Shown: positions 33,719 to 44,710 of the stretch, piece after piece | Numbering within the stretch: the first letter of the stretch is position 1 | How the letters are laid out: every line of letters begins with the position of its first letter | NCBI GenBank assembly: GCA_003194525.1 | Contig: NBIV01000151.1 | Coordinates: 1 to 64,000, forward strand | DNA from: Gracilariopsis chorda | Lineage: Eukaryota > Rhodophyta > Florideophyceae > Gracilariales > Gracilariaceae | Length of the DNA stretch: 64,000 nt | Reading direction: 5' to 3' | Notes under the pieces: generated by a model | The model's input: the letters and a program-made list of their open reading frames with translations, nothing else | What the model was told of the DNA's origin: nothing | Database searches by the model: none | Program-made: the position numbers and the translations under genes

Positions 33719-33726
33719 TTTATATA
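33719..33726 (-). promoter_or_regulatory. TATA box of the Hlip-like gene
   Basis: The minus strand reads TATATAAA, about 140 bases upstream of the ATG at 33581. This implies a 5' leader of roughly 100-110 bases. Position and sequence are good; usage is inferred. Confidence 0.6.
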
Positions 33727-34159
33727 GGATTCGAAAAGACGGTTTTGGGAAGGTGGGTGTGATGGAGATCGGAGAGATATATGAGCAAGAATCTGAGCAA
33801 CGCAATATACGAAGAGGAAGCACGACGTGAACCACGAGCAAGCGCGTCGGACGGCCACGGAGACATGGTCAACGTCGGCGCGCACAAGATGCGCCACAGA
33901 AAGCACAAGCTGTGGTGTGGGCCGCTGTGATACAGCGAGATAGCGACAGCTGATTGGACGACTTGAATTGGGCCGACGGCAAATCAGCTCGTATTCAGCT
34001 GCAATTTTACTACCGCTTCACCTGGCGATTCCTCGCCACGGCGACCAACCGCCAAAGGCGACCACTTCGCCTCGCAGTCGCAACCACCCAATGACGGAAC
34101 GCCTCGTGGACCAATACAGTTCTGCCTCCACTCAGAATTTATGAATCTTCAAAACCAGT

Positions 34160-35108
34160 TCGTAGATACCGTTCGAGACTCTTGAACGCTGTGAGCCGCA
34201 TGTAACAGGCAACAAGTTTCGTGGTGCACTCCAGGAAGCCTTCTCCCCGGAGTTGCTCATGCATCCAGAAGTTACGTCGAGAAACAGTGTATTCAGCTCT
34301 CTCACTGACATTTTTGTCCAACTCGGTATAACGGCACCCCCTTTTTCCACCGGACGAAAGAAGTCTCGAGCCCTACGCCTTGCAAATATAATCTGGATTG
34401 AACCAGAACATGACCATGAACGCGCAGTCGCGCAGTTCATCATTGCAAACCGCATTACCCCTGAACTCTCTCGACCTTTAACAATTTCTGGCCCACCGTA
34501 CAGTCAATCTGTTCACAACGCCACACCCTCCTCACCGCAACCGTTTGCTCCACAATTGACTACCACGTCCCAGTTCCCCGCCTACGCCCCAGCTCTTACT
34601 ACTACAAAAGCACCACCCCGTTCAGCTCCCAATCTCCAGCAAACGCTGCAAAGGCTATCATTTGACGACACCACAACGGAGCAACGAGGCACTTCAGCAG
34701 TCCCACCCCCGATACCCCCATCCATATTATCCTACTAGAGCCGCCTTAGAAAGAATACCTTGGATTATCGGCATGCTATGCGCCCCGCTACTGCGGCCTA
34801 GCATCAGCAAACCACATCTCACAAACATGCACACCCCGACAACCCGCCACTGCATCATTCTCCGTACCCACCTACTTCACATCATGCAGGAAATCAAACC
34901 CACTCGAATGAGCGTAATCGATACAAACGTCACATAAAACTGACCAACGCTTTCAGTACCGCATTCAAAGACATCACACAGCGATTCAGTGGAACCATCG
35001 ACGAATCATGGGCCGCGAAGCGCATCCTATACGAAGACATAATGCGAAACTACGGAGCAACTCCCGACGAAGGACTTGAATTTCTGAACAACCTGTTCTC
35101 AGGAGCAG
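34160..35108 (+). pseudogene. Gag-like or unknown coding region, frame-shifted
   Basis: An open frame from about 34164 reads P-F-E-T-L-E-R-C-E-P-H-V-T-G-N-K-F through FSPELLMHPEVTSRNSVFSS and a Pro/Ser/Thr-rich tail to 34738. After a shift, a His/Pro-rich stretch leads to K-L-T-N-A-F-S-T-A-F-K-D-I-T-Q-R-F-S-G then D-E-S-W and F-L-N-N-L-F-S-G-A-A (about 34930-35100). The second part has the feel of a retroelement capsid (R-F-x-G, S-W, N-Y-G motifs), but no known family could be confirmed. A host gene with introns is the alternative. Confidence 0.4.
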
Positions 35109-35504
35109 CCTGCATATTTCAAATCGGGTATTGATAGCGACATAAACGATTCGTCAACGGCAAGCTGGATTTCGAAATGCTTCGCCAGGCTTCTCAGTGT
35201 GACTTATTCTTTCACTTCAGTCATGTCGTCCCCACAAGGCTTTCTGTGTTCCCTACACTACTACCTCAAAACACTGCTTCCACCTTGGAGGCGGCAAGAC
35301 GCAACACTACGCTGGCAAATCAGGCTTTTCTGCTTGAAGAAGCAAAGCTAAACGTTCAACTTCCCGGTTTCGAATACGAACCCGGCGGGGATAGGAAGCA
35401 CGGGTACCACCGAAGATCTACCCAACTCGAATAATATTTTCCTTCTTGAAGCTAGTTCGGCGCGCAGTGTTTCATACCAAACGCTTGAAAAGAAGCATCG
35501 CAAT

Positions 35505-35972
35505 ATGCAGAATAGTTCCACAGGCAAAACGGGTTCAGTATCGAAGCATCGTCACAAGCTGAAGAAGAAACAGCAAGCTCCACTAGCATCCTCCTCCACT
35601 TCAAGCGCAACGACAAGGCCCACTGACGAAACGGAGTCATCATCTTCGCATCGCGACAAGCAGAAGACAGAACAGCGAGCACCATCAGCATCGTCCTCCA
35701 CATCAAGCGCAACGACAGAGCCCACTTACAAAACGGGCTCAGCATCCTCGCATCGTGACAAGCAGAAGAAAAAACAGCGAGCACCATCAGCATCGTCCTC
35801 CACTTCAAGCGCAACGAAGTGTACGGTATATACTTGCAAGATATGCCATACTCCGTTTCCGATGCCGGAACCTCTTACTAGAAGTGGGGCCATGAAACTC
35901 GTTGACCACGTCTATTTAGATCATCACGTTAACACGCGAACCTATGAAGGGCACTTCACCACATCTTCTTAA
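35505..35972 (+). CDS. Ser-rich protein with 34-residue repeats and a C2H2-like motif, 155 aa
   Basis: ATG at 35505, stop at 35970-35972. Three tandem 34-residue (102-bp) units begin at about residue 13, with a basic part (HRDKQKKKQRAP) and a Ser/Thr part (SASSSTSSATT). The C-terminus has C-K-I-C-H then a 20-residue spacer and H-V-Y-L-D-H-H, a plausible zinc-binding pair. The same frame is open upstream to about 35350 (TNPAGIGSTGTTEDLPNS), so the real start or an exon may lie further left. Family unknown. Its link with the gag-like region to the left is uncertain. Confidence 0.45.
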   Translation: MQNSSTGKTGSVSKHRHKLKKKQQAPLASSSTSSATTRPTDETESSSSHRDKQKTEQRAPSASSSTSSATTEPTYKTGSASSHRDKQKKKQRAPSASSSTSSATKCTVYTCKICHTPFPMPEPLTRSGAMKLVDHVYLDHHVNTRTYEGHFTTSS

Positions 35973-36006
35973 CAAGAGAACTCTGAGCTGTTTATTGTAA
36001 CTTCAA

Positions 36007-37482
36007 TCAGCCGTCTACTCGTAAACAACGCTGCATACTCCTGTTGAACAAACGCAAAGCGCGGAATGCTTCTTCGAGGCTGCCTTCTGACTCTGGAAAC
36101 TCCACATCTCGTGCCTCCTGCACCCGCAACACCAGCACGGCCAAAAGATGACACCTGAATCCTGGATCTAAGAGCTGTTCGAGCTCCTGTAAAGACATGC
36201 CTGTTTTCGCACTCCACTCTGTTAAGTACTGCTTTTCATTCAAACCTCCCATCAGAAACGCAAACGGATGGCTGATGTAGCTGTCGACGAAATCGAAGAA
36301 CATGTAGTTTCCTGCATCTTGATTCCAGTAAATATTCGAAGACCATATATCGTTGTGCGTTACGGTTGCTCTTAGGTTTAGTGACCCCTCCAATTTTGTT
36401 AGTTCTGCTTTAATCTCCTGCTTTCTCGTTTGGAAAAACTGTACCTCGTTGAGACCTGTTTCGTCGAATTTTTGTAGTGATTGAAACACCGAACTGCGAT
36501 CCAATACATCCACATGCTCTAGTAGCCTACATACTCTCATGTCCGGAAATCCGGCGAGAAGTAGTTCTTCCACATTGTCCATGGCATCAATCTGAAACTG
36601 AGCGTAACAGGAAGTTAGACAACACCGCTCTTCTGCAGAAAAGTCGAAAGGGTTCAAAATTTCACCATAGTCAGCAGTGAGTAATAGCTGTTTTTCTGTA
36701 TCGACGGCTACCGGCCATTTCACATACGACGGCGACAAGCGAGCAAGTGTTTGAGTAAAGGCTGCATCGTTACCAGCGTCACTGGTACATTTGAGAAAGA
36801 AACGACCTTTGGTAGTTTCTGCTTTCAAAATGGCGCCAAGGTGTGATGATCGCAGCTGAATGATGTCGTCAGTCAGCGTAGCATCACAGTTGCTTGAAAG
36901 TCGGTTTATCATCCACGAAGCCGCCATTTGAAACCATCCAGGTTGCTGCCATGACTGCCGATTTTCTGGTTGAATTTCGTCTGCAATGAATCTGAGCTCG
37001 TTCACAATTACGGCTGCTGCTTCATCTACTTGGTGGAATACGACTGCTTGATCTGCTGGGATCCAACGCAAGTCGTTGTGGTTACAAGTGACAACATTAC
37101 TCGTATTGCTTATATTGATCTCCTCTGAGAACTCTAACAGCACAACGCTCTTTTCGAATTCACGCAAGCAGCCATCAATCTTCGTAGACCTTACTCTCCT
37201 CCATAACTGGCGCAAGAGCACAAGCGGTGCGTCACTGTCAATCAAGTATTGTACGTCTGGAATGATGTATACCGGTTCAAATGCGGACGAAAAATCAGCG
37301 CGAGAGTAAAGAAGACCAGGAAGCACCCAGAGATCTCCTTCTTTTTTAAGCAGAACCTTTTTGCTCCTGAAACATACGACTAACGCTTGGAGCTCTTGAA
37401 AATTGTTCTCAATGCATGTGGACCACGACCATTCGCTCCTGTCGAGTTGCGTACAATCAGTGTCTGCAAAGTCGTTCACCAT
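36007..37482 (-). CDS. Aminoglycoside-phosphotransferase-fold (APH-like) kinase, 491 aa
   Basis: The minus-strand frame has a kinase-like C-terminal half: V-T-H-N-D-I-W-S-S-N-I-Y-W matches the catalytic H-x-D-x-x-x-x-N loop, and F-F-D-F-V-D-S the metal-binding Asp motif that follows. An N-terminal segment (A-L-V-V-C-F-R-S-K-K-V-L-L-K-K-E-G-D-L-W then V-L-P-G) looks like the start of a Nudix fold but lacks the catalytic Nudix box. The start is put at ATG 37482 because upstream codons overlap the WD40 gene end and look non-coding, though the frame is open to 37989. APH-fold enzymes phosphorylate small molecules; the substrate cannot be told here. Confidence 0.65.
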   Translation of the reverse strand: MVNDFADTDCTQLDRSEWSWSTCIENNFQELQALVVCFRSKKVLLKKEGDLWVLPGLLYSRADFSSAFEPVYIIPDVQYLIDSDAPLVLLRQLWRRVRSTKIDGCLREFEKSVVLLEFSEEINISNTSNVVTCNHNDLRWIPADQAVVFHQVDEAAAVIVNELRFIADEIQPENRQSWQQPGWFQMAASWMINRLSSNCDATLTDDIIQLRSSHLGAILKAETTKGRFFLKCTSDAGNDAAFTQTLARLSPSYVKWPVAVDTEKQLLLTADYGEILNPFDFSAEERCCLTSCYAQFQIDAMDNVEELLLAGFPDMRVCRLLEHVDVLDRSSVFQSLQKFDETGLNEVQFFQTRKQEIKAELTKLEGSLNLRATVTHNDIWSSNIYWNQDAGNYMFFDFVDSYISHPFAFLMGGLNEKQYLTEWSAKTGMSLQELEQLLDPGFRCHLLAVLVLRVQEARDVEFPESEGSLEEAFRALRLFNRSMQRCLRVDG

Positions 37483-37914
37483 ATTGCGCAGTGTTTCGCA
37501 AATGGCCAACCTCGAGTGGGCAAAAAGAGTTTCGACATGAGACAGGAAGTTGTTACACCTGAGCAGTGAGTTAGTGATGGGCTCCTGGTGTTGATTCAAC
37601 GTCAACCTCCGACAAGATGCTGCGCTCGCTGCCGCAAGGAGCTTGTCTGTCCTAGCAATCGCCGTGCGCTGTCGTAGCAATGTGAGTCGTGGCCAGCTAT
37701 TGCTTGTACTATTGTAGAAATGCGTATGGTAGCGGATGGAATATGTATGGTGGAGAAGCAAAGTGAAAGGAAAACAGGACCAGATAGATTCTGTAATGTT
37801 GTTTGGACAGTGTAATGATATGCGGCAGTGAAGGTCTATGCAGACGTGTTTGGTAATTGGGTTCACTGAGGGAGGAGGTTCGGTTGCTGCTGCTTTCAGG
37901 TCTCCCTGATTGAT

Positions 37915-39566
37915 TGAATCGAGATGCCAGAGGCTGTCCAATGCGGTCGCCGCTCTCAGCGTCCCACAGCCGGACGCACCCATCACCACACCCGCTAACT
38001 ACTTTCGAGCCGGGACCACAGTATCTACGCAACACACCGCACTTCTCCCGTGTAGCGATCCGGACCATCGCCAGTGTCCGCGTTCTCCACGCTCCGCACT
38101 CGAACAGAACCACGAGATACTTTAGTCACAACCTCGTGGCCATCTGCGCTCAGTCCGACACAATCTATATGCTGTGCGTATCCTTCGAACGGCTCGATCT
38201 TCCCACCTGTCTCTGTGTTCCACACAAAAACAGTACCGTCCAAAGAGCTAGAGACAAGGCAGTTTCCATCTGCGCTCAGAGCGACGCCGGTCACGGCCAT
38301 GGTGTGACCCTGTATCGTTAGTGCAGGCGTTTCGGCACTGCTCAACTTCCACAACCGAATGACACCATCCCGCGAACCGCTCACGACCCGCCTTCCATCT
38401 CTACTCACCGTAGCACACAACACATCATCATCCCGCACTTCAGGCGGCGCTGTCATCATCTCACCCCTCTCTCTGTCCCAAGTTTGAATACTAAACCTCC
38501 GCAACCGTTCCACGGACCGCTCAGAGGGAGTCTCACCGCCCGATTCATCTTCAGTGCCTTCATCACTTCTGTCGCTTTCATCGACCAATTCATCCTCTAC
38601 TCCTACATCGCTGTGGCTGTTTTCTTCGATCAATTCATCTTCGTTTTCTTCATTTGGGCTTCCATTCTCATGGAGCAGCTCATCTTCTTTTCCATCGTTG
38701 CTGCATCTCTCACCGAGCGAATCCTCTTTCCTTCCTTCATCGCTGCTGTTACTCTCATTGGAGTAGTCACAGTCTGTTCCTACCTCGCTGCTGCTACTCG
38801 CAATGGAGTAGTCACTGTCTATTCCTGCCTCACTGCTGCGATGCCATATGCGACCCTTGACACTAACAATCACGTTTCCGTTAAAGCTCACGGCGAGGCT
38901 TCTCTTGCCTGTTTCTTCCGGATGCCATACGAGTTGATTTCCGACAGCGTTCTCACTGGATGCGTCCCAGACACGGACATAGTCCCTGTCCCTACGTGAT
39001 GCACTCACAACTCTTCTTCCGTCACCACTTATTGCAATATATGTGACGCGATCTGGACTTTCGAAACAGCTCTCAAACTTGTATCCAGAGTCTGCATTCC
39101 TCACGACTATTCTTCCATCACTATACCCAATCACTACCCTTTTCTGGTTGTCCGAGAATGCACCACACGTGCATTCCGTCCGACTTGTGGACATCGTTGA
39201 CAACGACCGCTGACCATCCGAGTTGTCTGCATGATGCCCCAATGAGGAAACGTCGTCGAGATCGCTTAGATCCAGCATGTGTAATTTCTGGCTTCCGTCC
39301 ATCTTACAATACTCCGTAACATAACAATCTTTTTTCCAATCAGTCCAAAGGATTCCTATAACATCTCCACCGTGCGATATGCACAGTTTGTGGTAGCAAT
39401 TCCCAATTTGTATAGTTTCTGAAGCCGCACCCCCGGCTTCTTCAAGGATCCCAACCGACGGTTTCACCCATGGTCTAGGCGCGTGTTCTTCTATCTCCGA
39501 CAAAAACATCCGTGTGCGCTCGCAGTACTTGGCGTACCATCCCATTCTCCATACAGCTGGAACCAA
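37915..39566 (-). pseudogene. WD40 part of the NB-ARC/WD40 gene
   Basis: About 520 codons with recognisable WD repeats: R-R-V-V-S-A-S-R-R-D-R-D-Y-V-R-V-W-D near 38960, R-R-V-V-S-G-S-R-D-G-V-I-R-L-W near 38380, C-L-V-S-S-S-L-D-G-T-V-F-V-W near 38230. At about 38030 the frame breaks (TAG plus one base) and a last repeat, K-V-V-S-G-C-G-D-G-C-V-R-L-W-D, follows in another frame at 37998-37940. A long acidic Ser/Asp/Glu-rich insertion of imperfect 15-16-residue repeats (38490-38860) splits the propeller. The frame joins the NB-ARC part near 39520 through a second shift. In this class WD40 domains sense ligands and the NB-ARC part oligomerises. Confidence 0.75.
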
Positions 39567-41656
39567 GCCTCGTACGCATTCTCGTTAACAGCAATACAGC
39601 TCATTCGAGCCGCACTTTCCACAAGCTTCAAATATCTTCCAATCCCTGTTTCATTACTTTTATCCTTCTCTGATACTTTCCGTGCGATCGCCAAGTCCTG
39701 CTCTACTCCACTGATCTCGACCTTCTGAAGACGCATCACGACCCATCGCGCCCTCTCCAAAAGCCATAGAAGCTCTTTCTTTGCACCTGCCCCTTGCAAA
39801 ATCCGGCATACATTATCGTGGATAAATCCGCCATCTTCAACGTTCCACCACGGTCTAAACGTGTATCCCTTTTCTATCTCACCCGTATTACCCTGAGCAT
39901 CATTTTCTTCACTGGTAAAGCACCCTTTTGCCAATTCCATTAAACAACTGAACCCTTTTCGTGAATGTCGACTCCTCCTTGCATTACCTTGGGCTGCTTC
40001 CGCTTCATCACTCACAACTTCTGTGTTTGCATGTCGCTCCTTTGGCATGTAGTTGTCCACCAGTGTTCCAAACCACCGCGTCACTTCGTATCTATCCGAC
40101 GCCTTTCGCATTGCTATGTCCAGCACCAAGTCGTGCAGTTGCACATAAAACTTGTTCCAGCTTCCCGTCATCTGTACAAGACACACCTCATCAAATCTTT
40201 CAGCAACTTCTCGAGCCTTTCGCAGCTCGCCCAAGTTCCATAATCTTTGCAGAACCTGCCCGCTCACCTTTTGTTGCTTCCGAACTACACAAAACCCTTG
40301 AAACATTTCTTCAAAACTCTTCGTGAATCCTGTCCCCTTTTTCAGCACGTCCAGAGAGCTATCAACCATCAGTCGCACTTTCCCATACCGGTCTGCGCTT
40401 TCGCCAATGATGTTCTCTTCCTTTGATATCAGATTGCGATAGTAATCGATCCATGCATCCTGTTTGTTCCTCTCTCGTCGGTCGTAACATTTCTTCACCG
40501 TAGCTCCAGCAATCCCAATAGCCAGAGAAAATCCCTTGCATATGTCAAGAATGCCGTCAAATGCTTTCCTGTTTTCGAAACACAGCTCAGTATCAGTGCC
40601 GAACCCCGCGTGCGTCAGTAACATACGTTCAGCAATTGGCCCACGCGCCGCTCTTGCTTCAAATGAGAGTTCCTTGTCCGCTCCCCTCAAGAAGCGCTTA
40701 TCCCTCTTTGTACACACCAATAGGCTTTCGTTGTGCAAAATGATACCCAGATCTCCGAAAACATCCGACGTGATTCCATTCACCCACCATATGTCATCAA
40801 CTAGAAACAGACATTTGTGTGGCTTAAGCCCACGTGCCGCCTTGTCGTATGCCTCTTGAACTTTTCCGACTCCCCTTACTGCGTTTGCTAATCGAACTCC
40901 CCCAGTCATTTCCACAGCCCGAGCGATTTCGCTGATCATATCAGTCATATGTGAGTCGTTTCCAAGGGAAATATACAGAATGCCATCAGGAAACCTACGT
41001 TTGACATCCGCCTCACTCGCCAGTCCCCGCAAAGCGCATGTTTTTCCAATCCCTCCAAGTCCAGATGGCATGATTCCAACCAGCCCGCTGCCACTCCCTT
41101 CCAAAACAGCCGCTTTCAGTCTCCCCTCACAAGTGTTCGTTGTAGTGTAGTCTAGTGTCAATCGTGGTGGATTCGGCGGTACACTGCTACCCGGTACGTA
41201 CGACTCTGGTACATTCTGATCACTGGAGACGTCTTCCTTGAGCCATGGTAGCACTGTCCCAGTCAAAAAGGTTTGGAAGCTTGTAACATGCTTACCACAT
41301 TCTTCTAGGATATCGTTCACTCTCCTGACGGGGCTTGCCACACCTCCATTGCGTATTTCATCTCTGAGAGGTTCGAGGCTCTCTTTGTTGGCCTGCATTT
41401 GGGACCACATCCTGTCTAGTCTACTCCGTACATATTCGTCGCGTAGAGGTACACTTCCGCCTAAATTGATCTGTTGTCGCACCACTTCAATAAGCTGTAA
41501 CGCCTCCTCATGTTCCTCCAGCAGACTTGCATGCGGCTCAACGTTGTTCGCAGCCATTTCCTTTCGCTCCACATACCGTTTCACGTACGATTCGGCCCTG
41601 TCAACCAATTCGAATGCTCCAGTTATTACACCGATTATCGCATCTGGAGCCGCCAT
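39491..41656 (-). CDS. NB-ARC (STAND) NTPase, N-terminal part of an NB-ARC/WD40 protein
   Basis: ATG at 41656 opens MAAPDAIIGVITGAFELVDR, a helical N-terminal domain of about 180 residues. The P-loop G-L-G-G-I-G-K-T is at residues about 199-206 and Walker B C-L-F-L-V-D-D-I-W about 280-288. A winged-helix/helical stretch follows to residue 721, where the frame ends at 39491, out of frame with the WD40 region by one base. STAND proteins with this layout are immune or death-related switches in other eukaryotes; the role in algae is unknown. It could be one gene with two sequencing errors, a recent pseudogene, or two tiny introns, although no splice signals are evident. The frame is open 34 codons upstream of the chosen ATG. 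Confidence 0.8.
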   Translation of the reverse strand: MAAPDAIIGVITGAFELVDRAESYVKRYVERKEMAANNVEPHASLLEEHEEALQLIEVVRQQINLGGSVPLRDEYVRSRLDRMWSQMQANKESLEPLRDEIRNGGVASPVRRVNDILEECGKHVTSFQTFLTGTVLPWLKEDVSSDQNVPESYVPGSSVPPNPPRLTLDYTTTNTCEGRLKAAVLEGSGSGLVGIMPSGLGGIGKTCALRGLASEADVKRRFPDGILYISLGNDSHMTDMISEIARAVEMTGGVRLANAVRGVGKVQEAYDKAARGLKPHKCLFLVDDIWWVNGITSDVFGDLGIILHNESLLVCTKRDKRFLRGADKELSFEARAARGPIAERMLLTHAGFGTDTELCFENRKAFDGILDICKGFSLAIGIAGATVKKCYDRRERNKQDAWIDYYRNLISKEENIIGESADRYGKVRLMVDSSLDVLKKGTGFTKSFEEMFQGFCVVRKQQKVSGQVLQRLWNLGELRKAREVAERFDEVCLVQMTGSWNKFYVQLHDLVLDIAMRKASDRYEVTRWFGTLVDNYMPKERHANTEVVSDEAEAAQGNARRSRHSRKGFSCLMELAKGCFTSEENDAQGNTGEIEKGYTFRPWWNVEDGGFIHDNVCRILQGAGAKKELLWLLERARWVVMRLQKVEISGVEQDLAIARKVSEKDKSNETGIGRYLKLVESAARMSCIAVNENAYEAWFQLYGEWDGTPSTASAHGCFCRR

Positions 41657-41759
41657 GCTTCTGCAAGGAAAGGTTCGCGCTCGATTAGTTATTGACCGAG
41701 GCGGGGAGGAAGAGGCGAGCTTTCGGCGACACTGGGCCGGGCAAACGCGGGATCTCACA

Positions 41760-44700
41760 AGGTAAAAAGTGCGGACGAAAACGTTTGTAAGTGTGGCAAT
41801 GGAAATGGACTAAGCGTTCGAGAAGTGTGCCCGTAAACTACAAACAAGGAAGACAGAGTTCACTCTTCTTTGAGAACAGAGAACCACAGGCATAGAGATG
41901 AAGACCCTGAAGCGCTGCGCAGTGGTGACGAGCCGTCACCGACCAAGTCCGCGGGCGGAGACGCAGCCGCGCTTCGTCGCAAACATGCGTCGCTCCCTTG
42001 GTACCGCCTTCCCGCGACCATGCGAAACGCCAGTAGCCGTTCACACAGCTTGCCCCGCATGACGCCACTCGCCGCAACTCTCACCTTTTCGCGGTAAACC
42101 GCTGCCTTGAGCGCTTCCGCTCTGCTCTGCTCTTTGACGCGTTGCTGCTTGACGCGCTTTCACGATGTGATGCCACCACTCTCCAAGCCGCATCCGTCGT
42201 CGTGGCATCCGCATCGCAGTGTGAAGCCTTGGGGCGCCGCACCACCTCCGCGCTCATGCGCTGCCTTCCGCACTCGTTCAACATCCGCCGCTGTTCCTTG
42301 GAGCAGCTCACCTGGCGCTCGCAGAGTGCCCCACTCACTCGGCGCCTATTCAACGCCTCGCATTGTTCTGGCCGCAGGCGCAACGTGCTCGCTCTACAGC
42401 ATGATTGCCGCGCACCACGTTTTACATTGCGCTCAATCCTCCGTCGAGCACAACTTGCAAGCTGCCACAACAACTGGATCCCCGTGCTGGTGCGCCCGCC
42501 CTGCTGCAACACCCGAGAAGTGCTGCTACATATTCACCGCAATATGTTTCTGTGCTCGACGATCCCTACCACATCACTCACTTGATTCAAGAAACACATC
42601 CATCGATTCATGTTCGACGTCAAATCGCCGTCATTCGCACGATTGCTGTTGCGCGATTCAATTAATGCTGCCGTCGTTGTTGTCGGAGGGCAATTCAGTT
42701 ATTGCCGTACACCCTACCAATTCGAACGCATACGTCAAACGAGCTCAAGCGCGATGCGCCGCGAAGCAATTCTGGCTCACTGTCCCACACCTTTGGTATG
42801 CTATTCTTACCCTTCCCGCACAACGTGCTGCTCACGCCGGAGCCGTTTTGTTTTTGATACGCTGCTTACCCCATCTTCCACACATTGGCTTTGGACGTTA
42901 TTTTCGCCATACAGGGAACAGATGTGCAGCACTCTTTTCCAGCTCCATACCAATGCCTCCAGTGAAATGAGTTGTCTTCTGAACAACAAATACGGCATCG
43001 CCACACTCCGAAGAACTTTTGGTACAGCAGGAAAGATAACACGTTGCTTCTATCTGCTGCGAGAAGAGTTGCCCTGAAAGATTCATCGAGATACCCCGTA
43101 CACAACAGATATCTGATATTTGGGACATAGTCAGCTGAATCCGTCTATGGTTACACTTCCAAAACAGTTCATGTGGCTTATTCCGCTTCGCCTTGCGGGC
43201 TTCGCTGACCTCTCTTCCAGAGCGCAGATCAGTTTCATAGAGAATGTCGGCTTTACTCTCGTAGTCACTCCAACAATTGAGCAGCCGTTGAATTCATCAG
43301 GGTTTGATAATGGGTGCCGCAATTTGTTTTTCCCGATACGAAGAGGTCGTGCCCCAAGTTTTCAACAGATCGATATGTTTGTTGCTCAGGTCGCTAAGGA
43401 GAGAATGGCGCTCGTTCATAGCATAGAAGGCAATTCTCGTACTGGCTTGTTTTTCGCAGTATGGCTGCTGCTCTTCGGCTTTTCTTCCGATCCAAGTCTA
43501 TGTGCGAAATAGAAGTTCGAGAACTGTTTTGATACAAAGAACAAGTTCATAGCAGTGGGTGCTGCAAGTGATCTCAACCTGCGAGAAACGGTACGACGCG
43601 TACCTACTGTTCACAGACTTTTTCCAAAAGTACATCTTCCAGGGAGTGTACCTTAGCGTTGAGGCGGTGGTAAGCGCGACGGCGCCCACTGCGCTGTGTG
43701 TGGAGCATATGAAGAGCATCGGCGCTCATGAAGACACGACGTAAGAATCGAAGTCCACAACAAATGCGTTCTGTCTGCACCATCCAGCCTGACCAAAGGC
43801 AGTGTTCCCATCCGCGAACGGAGGCGGGAAGAAGTTCTGCAAATTGCTTGCCGCAATGAGAGCTTCGAAAGAGTCGCCAACACCTTGTGACCGATCATTG
43901 GACTGGATGTTGAACTTGCGCGAAGACCCACCAGTGTGCCTTGAAAATCAGCGGCGCTAAAAGAAAAAACCTCCAAACGAAGCTACTGCGGTTGCCGTCA
44001 GCTCCATTCCAGCCAAAGATACGCTAACATCACCGGAGAATGTGGCATCGCAAGTGCAGGCGGAGTTAAGGCTTGTCAGTGCGAATGACCTCAGATATTG
44101 CTGCGGAACACTGCTGCGCGATCGCTCTATGCAACAGAAAGGATGGAATCACTAAGAAAGTTGGCTTCATTTTGTGATGTGCGATTCGAGGAAATGGTGT
44201 CGGTCCGGCGCGTGGATGTAAAGCGATGGTGGGGTGTGGGGATGAGGTTGAGCGTGGCGTGGCGAGCGTTTGCATTTGAATATTGCAGTCATTGACGAGG
44301 TGAGCGGTTGAATCGCGCAGAGGTAGGAACTATTGCGGCTGCGTACAAAGTGTGCAGTGTTGGGGCTCGCGGCGGCGCCATCCAAGTAGCGAAGCGCTTC
44401 AACACGCATCCATAACTCCGTGGATGACGTCGAGCTCAGCAACTTGGTTGCATTTGACGCGCTGTTTGTGGGAAAAATTTGAAGTTACTTCAACACACCA
44501 AGGATGGATATCATACTGGTACGATGGTACAGTGCGCGAAATTCTTTTAAGCACACCCACCCGACTGCCCATAAAGGCGTTTCAAAGGCCCAAGCATGAC
44601 ACTAGTCACGCTTGCATAAGGGCAAAACAGGTGCACAAAACGACAGTGGTATGTGATTGACGCAGTTCCGTTTCATACGGAGTACAAATTAAAATCATAC
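41760..44700. other. Region without a recognisable gene
   Basis: Several overlapping open frames occur, the longest on the plus strand at 42107-42970 (287 codons, Ser/Arg/Cys-rich). Short stretches look coding-like in other frames, such as LDDPYHITHLIQETHPSIHV near 42555-42615 and RKDPPVCLENQRR near 43918-43956, suggesting an eroded gene or element. No family match was possible. Confidence 0.4.
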
Positions 44701-44710
44701 AGCGAAATAG

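Noticed and set aside
36007..37482. Calling the APH-like gene an antibiotic resistance gene
   Set aside because: The APH fold is shared by choline, fructosamine and other small-molecule kinases. Nothing in the sequence or context indicates an aminoglycoside substrate.
37483..37989. N-terminal extension of the APH-like protein to 660 residues
   Set aside because: The upstream part overlaps the last WD40 repeat on the same strand in another frame and reads as non-coding. The internal ATG at 37482 is more plausible.
42107..42970. 287-codon plus-strand frame
   Set aside because: Ser/Arg/Cys-rich with no domain. Neighbouring frames look equally or more coding-like in places, so no single frame can be chosen.
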